Part shown: positions 18,985 to 28,494 of the stretch, piece after piece
Layout of the letters: every line of letters starts with the position of its first letter
Numbering within the stretch: position 1 is the first letter of the stretch
Assembly: GCA_934500835.1 (NCBI GenBank)
Contig: CAKSTR010000002.1
Span: forward strand, 372,001 to 436,000
Direction of reading: 5' to 3'
Source of the DNA: an uncultured Paracoccaceae bacterium
GTDB taxonomy: Bacteria; Pseudomonadota; Alphaproteobacteria; Rhodobacterales; Rhodobacteraceae
Length of the DNA stretch: 64,000 bases
Made by a program: the position numbers and the translations under genes
The notes under the pieces: model-generated
Told to the model about the DNA's origin: nothing
Seen by the model: only the letters and a program-made list of their open reading frames with translations
Database searches by the model: none

Positions 18985-20822
18985 AAGACCTTCGTGACGC
19001 CGAAACCACTGTCGCGCCGATCCTGTCGATCCGGGATCTGTCGGTTTCATTCCTTGGGGCGCGGGGCAGCTGGACCAGGGTGATCGAGGGGCTGTCCTTC
19101 GACGTCGCCCCCGGCGAGACGGTGGCGCTGGTGGGGGAATCCGGCTCGGGCAAAAGCGTGACCTCGCTGTCGGTGATGGGGCTTCTGGACCCGGCCACCA
19201 GCCGGCTGGAAGGGGCGATCAGCCTTGGCGGCCACGATGTGCTGCAGATGGATGAGGCGGCGATGATCCGCCATATTCGCGGTCAGGCGGCGGCGATGAT
19301 CTTCCAGGAGCCGATGACCTCGCTGCACCCGATCTACCGGGTCGGCGACCAGATCATCGAGGCGCTGACCTCGCACCGCGACCTGCCGAAAGCCGAGGCG
19401 CGCAATCAGGCCATCGCGCTGCTGGAGCGGGTCCGCATTCCCAACGCAGCCCGGCGGATGGACGACTATCCGCATGCCTTCTCGGGCGGGATGCGTCAGC
19501 GGGTGATGATCGCCATGGCGCTGGCCTCGCGTCCAAAGCTGCTGATCGCGGATGAACCGACCACGGCGCTGGACGTGACCGTGCAGGGCGAGATTCTGGA
19601 CCTGCTGAAGGATCTGCAGGCCGAATACGGCATGGCGATGCTGTTCATCACCCATGACATGGGCGTGGTGGCCGAAATGGCCGACCGCACCGTCGTCATG
19701 CTGCGCGGCCGCGCGGTCGAGCAGGGGCCGACGGCGGAGATCTTCGCCCGCCCGCAGCAACCCTATACCAAGGCGCTTCTTGCCTCGGTCCCCGTCCTTG
19801 GCAGCATGCGGGGCGAGCCGGCGCCCCTGCGCTTTCCGCTGGTCGATATGCAGACCGGCCTTGCCGGCGAGGCGCTGCCCTTGCAAAGCAGCCCGGACCC
19901 CGCCCGCCCGATCCTTGATGTCCGCGATCTGGTGACCCGGTTCGATGTGCGGGGCGGATTGCTGAACCGTCGCATCGCCCGCGTTCATGCGGTGGAAAAC
20001 GTCTCTTTCCGCATCTTTGCCGGAGAGACCCTGTCGCTTGTCGGCGAATCCGGCTGCGGCAAGTCCACCACCGGCAAGTCGATCATCCGGCTGAACGACC
20101 GCAGCACCGGATCGGTCACCCTGGCGGGGGACGAACTATTCGCGCTGCGCCCCGAGGCCCTGCGGCAAAAGCGGCGCGAGATCCAGATGATCCCGCAGGA
20201 CCCGCTGGCCAGCATGAACCCGCGCATGACCGTGGGCGACGCGCTCGTCGAACCCTTCACCGAACACCGGATGGGCAGCGCCGCGCAGGGCAGGGCAAAA
20301 GCCGCAACTCTGATGGAGCAGGTCGGTCTGACCCGCGCCATGCTGGAGCGGTATCCGCACGAGTTTTCCGGCGGGCAGCGCCAGCGGGTCTGTATCGCCC
20401 GCGCGCTGATGCTGGACCCAAGGCTGATCATTGCGGACGAATCCGTCTCGGCGCTGGATGTCTCGGTCAAGGCGCAGGTGGTGAACCTGCTTCTGGACAT
20501 TCAGGACCGGCTGGGCATCGCCTTCCTGTTCATCAGCCATGACATTGCGGTGGTCGAACGTGTCAGCCATCGCATCGCGGTGATGTATATGGGCGAGATC
20601 GTCGAGATCGGGCCGCGCGCGGACATCCTGGAACGCCCGCGCCACGCCTATACCCGCCAGTTGATCGGTGCGGTGACCGTGCCGGACCCGGCCCGTCGCC
20701 ACCTGCGCCGCAACCAGCAGATCAAGGAACTGAAAACCCCGATCCGCCCGCTGGACTTCAAACCGCCGGCGCGGCGCTATGAAGAGGTCTCGCCCGGCCA
20801 TCTGGTGATGATCGAAAGCTGA
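18981..20822 (+). CDS. fused double ABC transporter ATPase (DppD-DppF type)
   Basis: 613 aa from ATG 18981, which overlaps the permease stop (ATGA). Two complete ATPase modules are fused: Walker [10 protein letters not shown] and GESGCGKST, signatures FSGGMRQRV and FSGGQRQRV, Walker [13 protein letters not shown] and [12 protein letters not shown]. The junction is at about residues 300-320. The fused layout is common in alphaproteobacterial peptide/opine importers and completes this operon. Confidence 0.95.
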   Translation: MKDLRDAETTVAPILSIRDLSVSFLGARGSWTRVIEGLSFDVAPGETVALVGESGSGKSVTSLSVMGLLDPATSRLEGAISLGGHDVLQMDEAAMIRHIRGQAAAMIFQEPMTSLHPIYRVGDQIIEALTSHRDLPKAEARNQAIALLERVRIPNAARRMDDYPHAFSGGMRQRVMIAMALASRPKLLIADEPTTALDVTVQGEILDLLKDLQAEYGMAMLFITHDMGVVAEMADRTVVMLRGRAVEQGPTAEIFARPQQPYTKALLASVPVLGSMRGEPAPLRFPLVDMQTGLAGEALPLQSSPDPARPILDVRDLVTRFDVRGGLLNRRIARVHAVENVSFRIFAGETLSLVGESGCGKSTTGKSIIRLNDRSTGSVTLAGDELFALRPEALRQKRREIQMIPQDPLASMNPRMTVGDALVEPFTEHRMGSAAQGRAKAATLMEQVGLTRAMLERYPHEFSGGQRQRVCIARALMLDPRLIIADESVSALDVSVKAQVVNLLLDIQDRLGIAFLFISHDIAVVERVSHRIAVMYMGEIVEIGPRADILERPRHAYTRQLIGAVTVPDPARRHLRRNQQIKELKTPIRPLDFKPPARRYEEVSPGHLVMIES

Positions 20823-20934
20823 CGGCCGCCGGTTTCTGCCCGGCAGAGAATACCCGGCGGAAGCGCGAGTCCGCCTTGCGTCATCGAGGGGGTGCCGGAG
20901 GGGCGCGAAACCTCTCCGGCAGCCGGTCAAATGC

Positions 20935-22440
20935 TCAGCCCGCGCTGAACCGCGCCGCGGCGCCCGAGGTGATCCATTCCTCAAGGAGTTGCACGCCGAA
21001 GCCTGCGCCGCCCGCGCGGGCGTGCAGCCGGTCCTCGTCGATCAGTTCCTTCCCCGCGATGTCCAGATGGACATAGGGCACGCCTTCGGTGAAGGTCTTC
21101 AGGAAGGCCGCCGCCACCGGGGCATCGCCATCCTCCAGATCGCGGCCATGCTGGCGCAGGTCGGCAATCGGGGACTTCAGGCTTTCGTCATAGGCCGGGT
21201 CCAGCGGCAGGCGCCAGAACCGCTCTCCGGTGGCCTCGCCGGCGGCCAGCAGTGCGTCGGCCAGCTCGTCATGGGTGGCGAAGAGACCGGCGAAGACATG
21301 GCCAAGGCCGCGCATCACCGAATAGGTCAGCGTCGCCAGATCGACGATGGCCGTCGGCTTGAAGCGGGTGGCGGTGTAGTGCAGCACATCGGCCAGCACC
21401 ATCCGGCCCTCGCAATCGGTATCGAAGACCTCGACCGTGCGGCCCGACATCGTGGTGACGACATCGCCCGGCTTGTAGGAACTGCCCGACAGCATGTTCT
21501 CGGCCACCCCCAGCACGCCCACGACATGCACCGCCGCCTTCTGCCGCGCCAGCGCCAGCATGCAGCCGATCACCGCTGCGGCCCCGCCCATGTCGCCCTT
21601 CATGGTGAACATCTGCGGCCCGGTCTTGATCGCAAGACCCCCGGCGTCAAAGCACATGCCCTTGCCGACCAGCGCCAGCGGCTGCCCCGCGGCGCCCTTG
21701 TAGCTGAGGACGATCACCCGCGGCGGCCGGGCCGAGCCATTGCCGACCGCCAGCACCGCCCCCATGCCAAGCCGCTCCAGATCGGCGCGCTCCAGCACCT
21801 CGACGCCGATCCCGGCCTCGCGCAGCGGGTCAAGGTGGTCGGCGAAACTGTCGGGGTGCAGGTGGCTGGCGGGGTAGTTCACCAGAGAGCGGGCCAGCGT
21901 CACGCCCTCGGCCACGGCGGCGCTGCGGGCAAGTGCGGGGGCATCGGTCAGATCGCTGTCGATGGTCAGCGCAAGGTCAAAGACCTTGTCGGTCCGCGCC
22001 ATCATGGCAAAGCGGTAGTTGCGCAGCCGCATCCCCAGCAGAAGCTGTGCCAGAATCTCGTCCGCGGGCAGGGCCGCACCGGCAGGGGCCTCGAACAGAA
22101 GCAGCGCCTCGGCCTCGGCCTCGGTCTCGAGATGGCGGGCAAGCGCCGATCCGGCGCGGCTGACGGACAAGGCGGTCAGCTTGGACGCATCGCCCAGATC
22201 CAGCACCACCACCCGGCGCGCTTTCACCCCTGCAGGCGCCAGCAGGTCGATGCAATCGCCCGAAACGCCGGTGAATCTTGGCGCAAGGCTGGCCCGGGCG
22301 ATCACCCCGCCTGCCGCGCCGTCCAGCGCCTGCGCCTTGGGGCCGAACCCGGCACCGCCGGCCTTGAGCAGCACGATGACGCCTGCGGTTTCGGCAGCGC
22401 CCGCCTTGGGTGCTGCATTGGATCGGATGGTGATGGGCAT
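20935..22440 (-). CDS. pepA: leucyl aminopeptidase family protein (M17)
   Basis: 501 aa from ATG 22440; the longer in-frame start at 22500 is upstream sequence. Removes N-terminal residues from peptides with two metal ions. LVGKGMCFDAGGLAIK and GDMGGAAAVIG carry the first metal-site residues. The signature that usually reads NTDAEGRL here reads DTDCEGRM, so this is a divergent M17 subfamily. It is convergent with the peptide importer, which may supply substrates. Confidence 0.88.
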   Translation of the reverse strand: MPITIRSNAAPKAGAAETAGVIVLLKAGGAGFGPKAQALDGAAGGVIARASLAPRFTGVSGDCIDLLAPAGVKARRVVVLDLGDASKLTALSVSRAGSALARHLETEAEAEALLLFEAPAGAALPADEILAQLLLGMRLRNYRFAMMARTDKVFDLALTIDSDLTDAPALARSAAVAEGVTLARSLVNYPASHLHPDSFADHLDPLREAGIGVEVLERADLERLGMGAVLAVGNGSARPPRVIVLSYKGAAGQPLALVGKGMCFDAGGLAIKTGPQMFTMKGDMGGAAAVIGCMLALARQKAAVHVVGVLGVAENMLSGSSYKPGDVVTTMSGRTVEVFDTDCEGRMVLADVLHYTATRFKPTAIVDLATLTYSVMRGLGHVFAGLFATHDELADALLAAGEATGERFWRLPLDPAYDESLKSPIADLRQHGRDLEDGDAPVAAAFLKTFTEGVPYVHLDIAGKELIDEDRLHARAGGAGFGVQLLEEWITSGAAARFSAG

Positions 22441-22560
22441 GGGATTTTCCTGCAATCGGGCTGTTTTGGCCGATGTTAGAGCGGCCGGGCGGCCTTGCAA
22501 AGGGGGGCGACACCGCTGCGGTCGACGGCGGGCTGGTGATGCACTGACCGTCCGTGCGCC

Positions 22561-23391
22561 TCAGCCCCAAACCATCCCCAGCACGAAGCGCAGGCTGACC
22601 GCCAGCAGGAAAAGTCCGAAGGCCGTCTCCAGCTGCCGCCGCGACAGGCGGTGCGCAAGGGCGACGCCGTAGCGTGTGGTCAGAAGCGAGGTCGGGATGG
22701 TCAGCGCGAAGGTGGCGAGCGAGACAAAGCCGATAGCATCGGCGGGCAGGCCGGGAATGCCGTGGCCCGCCAGCATGTAGCCGATGGTGCCGGGAATGGC
22801 GATCAGCACGCCCACCCCGGCCGAGGTCGAGACCGCGCGGTGGATCGGCACATTGTGCAGGCTGAGGATCAGGTTCGACACCGCCCCGCCGCCGATCCCC
22901 ATCAGCGCCGACACAAGGCCGGTGATCGCGCCATAAAGGCTGAGAAGACCGCGCCCCGGCAGGCTGTCGCGCAGCCGCCAGCCCTTGCCGCCGGTCAAAA
23001 GCTTGGTCGCATTGATCGCGGCGACGGCGGCGAAGACGATCTGGAACAGCTCTGGCGCGGCATGGCGGGCGATCAGCGTGCCCAGGATCACCCCGCCAAG
23101 GACCGGCAGCGCCCAGATCCGCAGGATCTGCATGTCCACCGTGCCTCGGGCGCGGTGTGCGCGCGCGGACTGGATCGAGGTCGGGATGATCACCGCAAGC
23201 GAGGTGCCGACCGCCATCGGCATCGCCAGCGCGGGCGGATGGCCGAGCAGCAGGAAGACCTCGTAGAAGACGGGGACCGAGATCGCCCCGCCGCCGATGC
23301 CGAACAGCCCGGCAAGAAAGCCGATCAGCGCGCCCGCCACGGCCAGCGCGGCGACAAGGGCGACAAGGGTGGCGGGATCGGAAAAGCTCAT
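22561..23391 (-). CDS. TSUP family transporter (TauE/SafE-like)
   Basis: 276 aa with about 8 hydrophobic segments. Family motifs GFLAGLFGIGGGAISVPVF and the repeat SALMGIGGGAVSNLIL are present, as in sulfite/organoacid exporters of the TauE/SafE group. Its start overlaps the dehydrogenase stop by four bases, so it is part of the FAH/RraA/dehydrogenase operon. Sulfite export would fit sulfonate breakdown, but TSUP proteins also move other anions. Confidence 0.85.
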   Translation of the reverse strand: MSFSDPATLVALVAALAVAGALIGFLAGLFGIGGGAISVPVFYEVFLLLGHPPALAMPMAVGTSLAVIIPTSIQSARAHRARGTVDMQILRIWALPVLGGVILGTLIARHAAPELFQIVFAAVAAINATKLLTGGKGWRLRDSLPGRGLLSLYGAITGLVSALMGIGGGAVSNLILSLHNVPIHRAVSTSAGVGVLIAIPGTIGYMLAGHGIPGLPADAIGFVSLATFALTIPTSLLTTRYGVALAHRLSRRQLETAFGLFLLAVSLRFVLGMVWG

Positions 23392-24254
23392 CCCGCCGCC
23401 CTGGCGCTGCGCCGGGTGATGGTGGCGCCGTCAAAGCCGCCAAGTCCGGCCTCGATCGCGGCGCGGTAGTGCGGACGGGTGGTGCGGGCCAGCGGCAGGT
23501 CGATGCCATCTGCGGCGGCAAGGTCCAGCGTCAGCGCCAGATCCTTCATCAGGCCATTGATGTCGAAAGTGCCGATCTGGTCGCTTCCGGCCAGCGTGTC
23601 GATCACCACCTGTCCGCGAGACTTCAGCACGGCGGGCCCGGCGGAACTGTCGGCGATCAGGCTGATCGCCAGATCGGCCGGCACGCCGGCATCGCGCAGA
23701 AGCGAGAGACTCTCGCCCAGCGTCTGCCAGTAGATCGCCAGCGGCAGGTTGACCGCCAGTTTCATCCGGGCGGCGGCGGCCGGGCTGCCGATATGCTCGA
23801 CCCGCCGGCACAGCGCCTCAAGCACCGGCCGGCCGCGGGCAAAGGCGGCGGCGGTGCCGCCCGCCAGACCCAGAAGCTGGCCCTTCAGCGCCGGCGCGAC
23901 CGTGCCGCCCACCGGGCAATGCAGGAAATCGGCCCCCGCAAGGGTGGCCTTGGCGGCCAGCGCCTCGGCCTGATCGGGCGGCAGGGTGGAGAGGTCGATC
24001 ACCAGCCGCCCGGCGACCGATGCCCCCAGGGCATCAAGCACCGCCGACGAGGCCGCAGCATCGGTCAGCGACAGCAGGATCGTGTCGCAGCCCGCGAGCC
24101 CGGCAAGGTCCGAGGCCTTTGCCCCGCCCGCCAGTGCCTTGGCCATGCGGGGGGCGGTGCGGTTCCAGACCCGGACGGAATGCCCGGTCTCGACCAGACG
24201 CAGGGCGAAGGCGGTGCCCATGCGGCCGGTGCCTGCGATGCCGATGGTGGTCAT
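23388..24254 (-). CDS. 3-hydroxyisobutyrate-dehydrogenase-like NAD(P) oxidoreductase
   Basis: 288 aa. The N-terminal Rossmann motif is GIAGTGRMGTAFA; the substrate-site loop reads DFLHCPVGGTV and the catalytic lysine region RMKLAVNLPLAIYWQ (about 165-180). The family reduces or oxidises beta-hydroxyacids such as 3-hydroxyisobutyrate or tartronate semialdehyde. It lies between RraA-like and TSUP genes in one operon. Substrate unknown. Confidence 0.87.
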   Translation of the reverse strand: MTTIGIAGTGRMGTAFALRLVETGHSVRVWNRTAPRMAKALAGGAKASDLAGLAGCDTILLSLTDAAASSAVLDALGASVAGRLVIDLSTLPPDQAEALAAKATLAGADFLHCPVGGTVAPALKGQLLGLAGGTAAAFARGRPVLEALCRRVEHIGSPAAAARMKLAVNLPLAIYWQTLGESLSLLRDAGVPADLAISLIADSSAGPAVLKSRGQVVIDTLAGSDQIGTFDINGLMKDLALTLDLAAADGIDLPLARTTRPHYRAAIEAGLGGFDGATITRRSARAAG

Positions 24255-24263
24255 GGCTGTCCC

Positions 24264-24866
24264 CTATTGCAGGCCAAGGATCTGCAGGGTGGTCTCTCCT
24301 GCGATGATCCGGCGCTTCATGTTCTCTTCCTTTTCGGCCCGCAGCCGCGCTGCGGCAAGGGCGGGCTGCAGGTCATCGGGCGCCAGCGCGACAACGGCGT
24401 CGGCATCGGCAACAAGGATGTCGCCGGGCGCGATGGCAACGCCCCCCAGATCCAGCGGCATGCCGATCCGGCCGGGGTCCGTCTTGACCGTGCCACGGAT
24501 GTTCAGCCCGCGGCAGAACACCGGAAAGCCAAGGGCGGCGATCTGGGCACTGTCGCGAACGGCGCCGTCGATCACCAGTCCGACAAGGCCGCGCTGCTGG
24601 CTGGCCAGCGCCATGATCTCGCCGAAGGGGCCGCTGTCGGTGCAGCCGCCATAGTCGATCGCCAGCACCTGACCCGGCCGTGCCACCGCCAGCGCCCGAT
24701 GCAGGGCGAGGTTGTCGCCCGGCCGGCAGCGCACCGTCAGCGCCGGCCCCGCGCAGCCCATGCCGGGCGTCAGCGGGCGCAACGGCAGGTCGACAAGGCG
24801 CGCGGCGGGCCAGGCCTCGGCCAGCGTGGCCGTGCCAAGCGCCAGAAGCTCCGCCGCGCTGTCCAT
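24264..24866 (-). CDS. RraA-like / HMG-aldolase-type protein
   Basis: 200 aa. The core GGCTDSGPFGEIMALASQQRGLVGLVIDGAVRDSAQI contains the DGAVRD catalytic motif of class II HMG/CHA aldolases and RraA-like proteins. In a catabolic operon an aldolase or oxaloacetate decarboxylase role is likelier than RNase regulation. It follows the FAH gene by 2 bp. Confidence 0.82.
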   Translation of the reverse strand: MDSAAELLALGTATLAEAWPAARLVDLPLRPLTPGMGCAGPALTVRCRPGDNLALHRALAVARPGQVLAIDYGGCTDSGPFGEIMALASQQRGLVGLVIDGAVRDSAQIAALGFPVFCRGLNIRGTVKTDPGRIGMPLDLGGVAIAPGDILVADADAVVALAPDDLQPALAAARLRAEKEENMKRRIIAGETTLQILGLQ

Positions 24867-24868
24867 CC

Positions 24869-25567
24869 TCAGGCCGCCTTGCCGCCGATGCGGACTTTCA
24901 GCGGGGCCACGCCGCCTTCCATCGTCACCTCGATCTCGTCGCCGGTGACGACCGCGCCGACGCCTGCGGGCGTGCCGGTCATGATGATGTCGCCCGCCAT
25001 CAGCCGGTGCTGTTCGGAGAGTTTCGAGATGATCTCATCCACGCTCCAGATCATCAGCGAGATGTCGGCATCCTGTTTCACCGCGCCGTTGACCTTCAGC
25101 GTCAGCTTGCCCTTGGTCAGGATGCCGCTGTCCTCGGCGCGGGTGATCGGGCCGATGGGGGCGGAATGGTCGAAGGATTTGGTGATCTCCCACGGCATGC
25201 CCTTTTCCATCGCCGCGGCCTGCTGGTCGCGCCGCGTCATGTCCGAGCCAACGGCATAGCCGTAGATATGGCCGGCGGCCTGATCGACCGGGATGTTGTA
25301 GCCGCCCGATTTCAGCGCGACGACCAACTCGCCCTCGTAGTGGAAGTTGTTGGTGAAGACCGGATAGGGAATCTCGCCGCCGTTCTTCACCACGGCATCG
25401 GCGGGCTTCATGAAGATGACCGGCGGATCACGCTCGTCCGCGTTCATCTCGATGATATGGGCGACATAGTTCTTGCCGATACAATAGACGCGGCGCACCG
25501 GGAACTTCTCGTCCGAGCCGGTGATGTCCAGATGGGCCTGGGCCGGCGGTGAAAGAGCGAAGGACAT
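24869..25567 (-). CDS. fumarylacetoacetate hydrolase family protein
   Basis: 232 aa from ATG 25567, preceded by CAGGAGATTCCCGCC; the longer in-frame start at 25657 is not needed. The family cleaves C-C bonds or decarboxylates acylpyruvates with a divalent metal. CIGKNYVAHIIEMNA, the metal-site FHYEGELVV and VGSDMTRRDQQ are conserved. It is the first gene of a four-gene operon divergent from the importer at 25788. Confidence 0.88.
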   Translation of the reverse strand: MSFALSPPAQAHLDITGSDEKFPVRRVYCIGKNYVAHIIEMNADERDPPVIFMKPADAVVKNGGEIPYPVFTNNFHYEGELVVALKSGGYNIPVDQAAGHIYGYAVGSDMTRRDQQAAAMEKGMPWEITKSFDHSAPIGPITRAEDSGILTKGKLTLKVNGAVKQDADISLMIWSVDEIISKLSEQHRLMAGDIIMTGTPAGVGAVVTGDEIEVTMEGGVAPLKVRIGGKAA

Positions 25568-25651
25568 GGCGGGAATCTCCTGTTGGGCCGGGCAGGGGCC
25601 CGGCAGGCTGCGAGTCTTCATGCGGCCAAGGATTTCTGTCTTCACCCGCCA

Positions 25652-25709
25652 GATCAAGATATGAAATCAGTCCACAGGAACTTTTATATATATTTTTGCA
25701 ATCTTGATC
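25652..25709. promoter_or_regulatory. inverted repeat in the divergent FAH / importer promoter region
   Basis: GATCAAGAT (25652-25660) and its exact complement ATCTTGATC (25701-25709) flank an AT-rich stretch that includes TTTTATATATATTTTTG. The 220-bp intergenic region serves both divergent operons. It is a candidate operator for the GntR regulator encoded at 28491. Centre spacing is about 49 bp, which would need looping or two dimers. Confidence 0.4.
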
Positions 25710-25787
25710 GAATCATATAACGTTTCGTCGAGGCCTGCCTGCCAGACCGCCAAGCGGGACCGGCCGTGACGTAATGGGAGGAATGAC

Positions 25788-26819
25788 ATGACCAATTCGA
25801 CCAGAATGACCCGCCGCAGCTTTGGCCTTCTGACCGCAGGGGGGGCGGCCGGTTTCGTCCTTGGGGCGCCTGCCATCGTCCGCGCCCAGCAGGCTGTGAC
25901 CTTCGCGGTTCCCAACCCCTCGGCGCTGACCTGGCTGCCCTATTGGGTCGCCGTGGGCGAGGGCTACTTCGCCGAGGAAGGGCTTGATCTGCGGCTTGAG
26001 GCCATCGACGGATCGTCTGCCGTTCTGCAGGCGATGACGGCCGGACAGGCACAGATCGGCGCGCCGGGACCCGGTCCGACCCTTGGCGCCAAGGCGCGCG
26101 GGGTGGACGTCAAGTTCATCTACAACCTCTATCCGAAATCGGTCTTCGGCATTCTGGTCAAGGAGGACAGCGCCTTCAAGACCCCGGCCGATCTGAAGGG
26201 CACCGTGATCGGCGTGGGCACGGCGGATGGGGCGGAAGTCTCGTTCACCAAGGCGATCATGACCGACCTGGGTCTGGCGGAGGGCACCGATTACACCTTC
26301 CTGCCGGTGGGTGACGGCGGCACGGCGGCCGTGGCCTTCATGCGCGACGAGGTCGGCGCCTATGCCGGCGCGGTGGCGGATGCGGCCATCCTGGCCTCGC
26401 GCGGGCTGGTGCTGCGCGAAATCACGCCCGAGGCCTATCTGGGCTTCTTCGGCAACGGGATTGCCATGCTGGACAGCCAGCTTGCCGCAACGCCCGATCT
26501 TGCGCCGAAATTCGGCCGGGCGCTGGTGCGCGGCACGCATTTCGCCAAGGACCCGGCCAACAAGGAAAAGGCGCTGGCGCATTGCGCGGCCGGCAACCCG
26601 CAAGAGGGCGAGCAGGACTATGCCGCCTCGCTGTTTGACGGGGCGCTGAACCGCATGACGCCGACGGATGCCTTCATTGCGCAGGGCTATGGCTACCAGC
26701 CGCCCGAACACTGGCAGGCGATCCACGATTCGGCCGTGGCCTCGGGCGCGCTGGCAGAGCCGCTGGCCGATCTGACTTCGGTCTACACCAACGAGTTCGT
26801 GGCAGGCTGGAACGCCTGA
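25788..26819 (+). CDS. NMT1/SsuA-type ABC transporter substrate-binding protein with Tat signal
   Basis: 343 aa. The N-terminus has a twin-arginine signal (TRRSFGLL) ending near GAPAIVRAQQ, so export by Tat is expected. The mature part follows the NMT1-like pattern: GYFAEEGLDLRLEAIDGSSAVLQAMTAGQAQIGAPGPGP. Such proteins bind sulfonates, nitrate, taurine, pyrimidine precursors or aromatic acids. GGGAGG precedes ATG 25788. The stop overlaps the ATPase start. Confidence 0.9.
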   Translation: MTNSTRMTRRSFGLLTAGGAAGFVLGAPAIVRAQQAVTFAVPNPSALTWLPYWVAVGEGYFAEEGLDLRLEAIDGSSAVLQAMTAGQAQIGAPGPGPTLGAKARGVDVKFIYNLYPKSVFGILVKEDSAFKTPADLKGTVIGVGTADGAEVSFTKAIMTDLGLAEGTDYTFLPVGDGGTAAVAFMRDEVGAYAGAVADAAILASRGLVLREITPEAYLGFFGNGIAMLDSQLAATPDLAPKFGRALVRGTHFAKDPANKEKALAHCAAGNPQEGEQDYAASLFDGALNRMTPTDAFIAQGYGYQPPEHWQAIHDSAVASGALAEPLADLTSVYTNEFVAGWNA

Positions 26820-27634
26820 TGAGCATGGCAGAGCCCCGACCCCTGACCGCGGCCCCGGTCGCCGCCGCGCGCCCGGTCTACGAGATTTCGAGACTGTCGA
26901 AGACCTATGCCCGCAACAGCCTGACCGCGCTGACCGATGTCAATTTGACCCTGCACAAGGGCGAATTCGTCTCGGTCGTGGGGTCCTCCGGCTGCGGGAA
27001 ATCGACACTCCTGAAGATCATGTCGGGGCTCTTGCCGCCTACCGCCGGTCGCGTCGTCCTTGAAGGCCGGCCCGTGACCGGCCCGCGCGACGACATCGGC
27101 ATGATGTTCCAGCAGGCCACGCTTCTGCCCTGGAAGACCACGGTCGAGAACATCGTCCTGCCGATCGAGATCCGGCAGGGCAGGGCGGCGGCCAAGGCGG
27201 CCATCCCCCGCGCGCAGGATCTTCTGCGGCTGGTGGGGCTTGGCGATTTCGCCAATGTCTACCCCGGAGAGCTGTCGGGCGGCATGGCGCAGCGTGCCTC
27301 GATCTGCCGGATGCTGATCTCGAATCCGGCTGTGCTTCTGCTGGACGAACCTTTCAGCGCGCTGGACGAGCTGACGCGCGATTTCATGAACATGGAATTG
27401 CAGCGCATCTGCGCCGAGCAGCAGTCCACCGCCTTTCTTGTCACCCATTCGCTGGCCGAGGCGGTGATCCTGTCGGACCGCATTCTGGTGATGAAGCCGC
27501 GCCCCGGCCGGGTGGTCGAGGAAATCGTGATCGACCTGCCGCGCCCGCGCCGGCTTGAGATGGTGAACACCCCGGAGTTCGGCGAGATCGTCGCCCATAT
27601 CCGCAATCTTCTGGGCAAGGAGGCTTATGAATGA
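26819..27634 (+). CDS. ABC transporter ATP-binding protein (SsuB/TauB type)
   Basis: 271 aa. Walker A GSSGCGKSTLL, Q-loop MMFQQATLLPW, signature LSGGMAQRAS and Walker B VLLLDEPFSALD are all present. ATG 26819 shares a base with the upstream stop and its own stop overlaps the permease start, so the importer genes are translationally coupled. Confidence 0.93.
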   Translation: MSMAEPRPLTAAPVAAARPVYEISRLSKTYARNSLTALTDVNLTLHKGEFVSVVGSSGCGKSTLLKIMSGLLPPTAGRVVLEGRPVTGPRDDIGMMFQQATLLPWKTTVENIVLPIEIRQGRAAAKAAIPRAQDLLRLVGLGDFANVYPGELSGGMAQRASICRMLISNPAVLLLDEPFSALDELTRDFMNMELQRICAEQQSTAFLVTHSLAEAVILSDRILVMKPRPGRVVEEIVIDLPRPRRLEMVNTPEFGEIVAHIRNLLGKEAYE

Positions 27635-28494
27635 CCACGGCCCCCGAACTGCGCGACGACCCCGCGACCGATACGGTCTGGGTCGAGCATATCGCCCTGA
27701 TCGACCGCATCCCGCGCTGGCTGGCCATGCTGGGGCTGGCGGTGGTGGTCATCGCGATCTGGGATCTGGCGACGGTGCGGATGGGCTGGGTCTCCCCGAT
27801 CATCCTGCCCAGTCCGATGGAGACCCTGCGCGACCTGATCTTCGTCGGCGAGAACCTGACGAGCGGCGGCTATATGCTGGCTGCACTCTGGACCACCACG
27901 CGCTCGGTGTTCTGGGCCTTCCTGATCGCCACCGCCCTTGGTTTTTCGCTGGGGGTGCTGGTGGGCGAGACCAAGTTCGGCGAACGGGCGGTGATGCCCT
28001 ATCTGGTGGCCATCGACACCATGCCCAAGGTGGCTTTCGCGCCCCTGTTCATTGCCTGGCTTGGCTTCGACATCGCATCGAAGGTGGCGCTTGCGGCCTT
28101 CATCGCCACGTTCCCCATCGTGGTGTCCACCGCCGCAGGTCTTTACTCGGCCTCCGAGAATGAACGGATGCTGTTCAAATCCATCGGCGCCAGCCGGATA
28201 CAGACGCTTTTGCGGCTGAAGCTGCCCACGGGTCTGCCGCAGATGTTCACCGGGTTGAAGATCGCCGCCGTCGGTGTCATGGCGGGCGTGATCACCGGCG
28301 AATTCCTTGGCGGCGGTCAGGGCTTCGGCGCGCTGATCCGGCAATCCGCCAGCACGATGGATACGCCGCGGGTCTTTGCGCTGATCCTCTATCTCAGCCT
28401 GCTTGGACTGGCCCTTTTCTTTACCGTCGCCTGGGTAGAAAAGAGACTGGTGTTCTGGAACAAGGCCGACCGGCCGGGAGGGGTGGGTGGATGA
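27631..28494 (+). CDS. ABC transporter permease (SsuC/TauC type)
   Basis: 287 aa with about six membrane segments beginning near residue 30 (WLAMLGLAVVVIAIWDLA). The EAA loop reads ENERMLFKSIGASRIQTLLRLKLPTGLPQ. Starts inside the ATPase stop (ATGA) and ends overlapping the GntR start. Completes an importer for a small organic anion. Confidence 0.92.
   Translation: MTTAPELRDDPATDTVWVEHIALIDRIPRWLAMLGLAVVVIAIWDLATVRMGWVSPIILPSPMETLRDLIFVGENLTSGGYMLAALWTTTRSVFWAFLIATALGFSLGVLVGETKFGERAVMPYLVAIDTMPKVAFAPLFIAWLGFDIASKVALAAFIATFPIVVSTAAGLYSASENERMLFKSIGASRIQTLLRLKLPTGLPQMFTGLKIAAVGVMAGVITGEFLGGGQGFGALIRQSASTMDTPRVFALILYLSLLGLALFFTVAWVEKRLVFWNKADRPGGVGG

Noticed and set aside
23469..25259. 596-codon plus-strand frame
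   Set aside because: Antisense to the dehydrogenase, RraA-like and FAH genes, which have clear domains.
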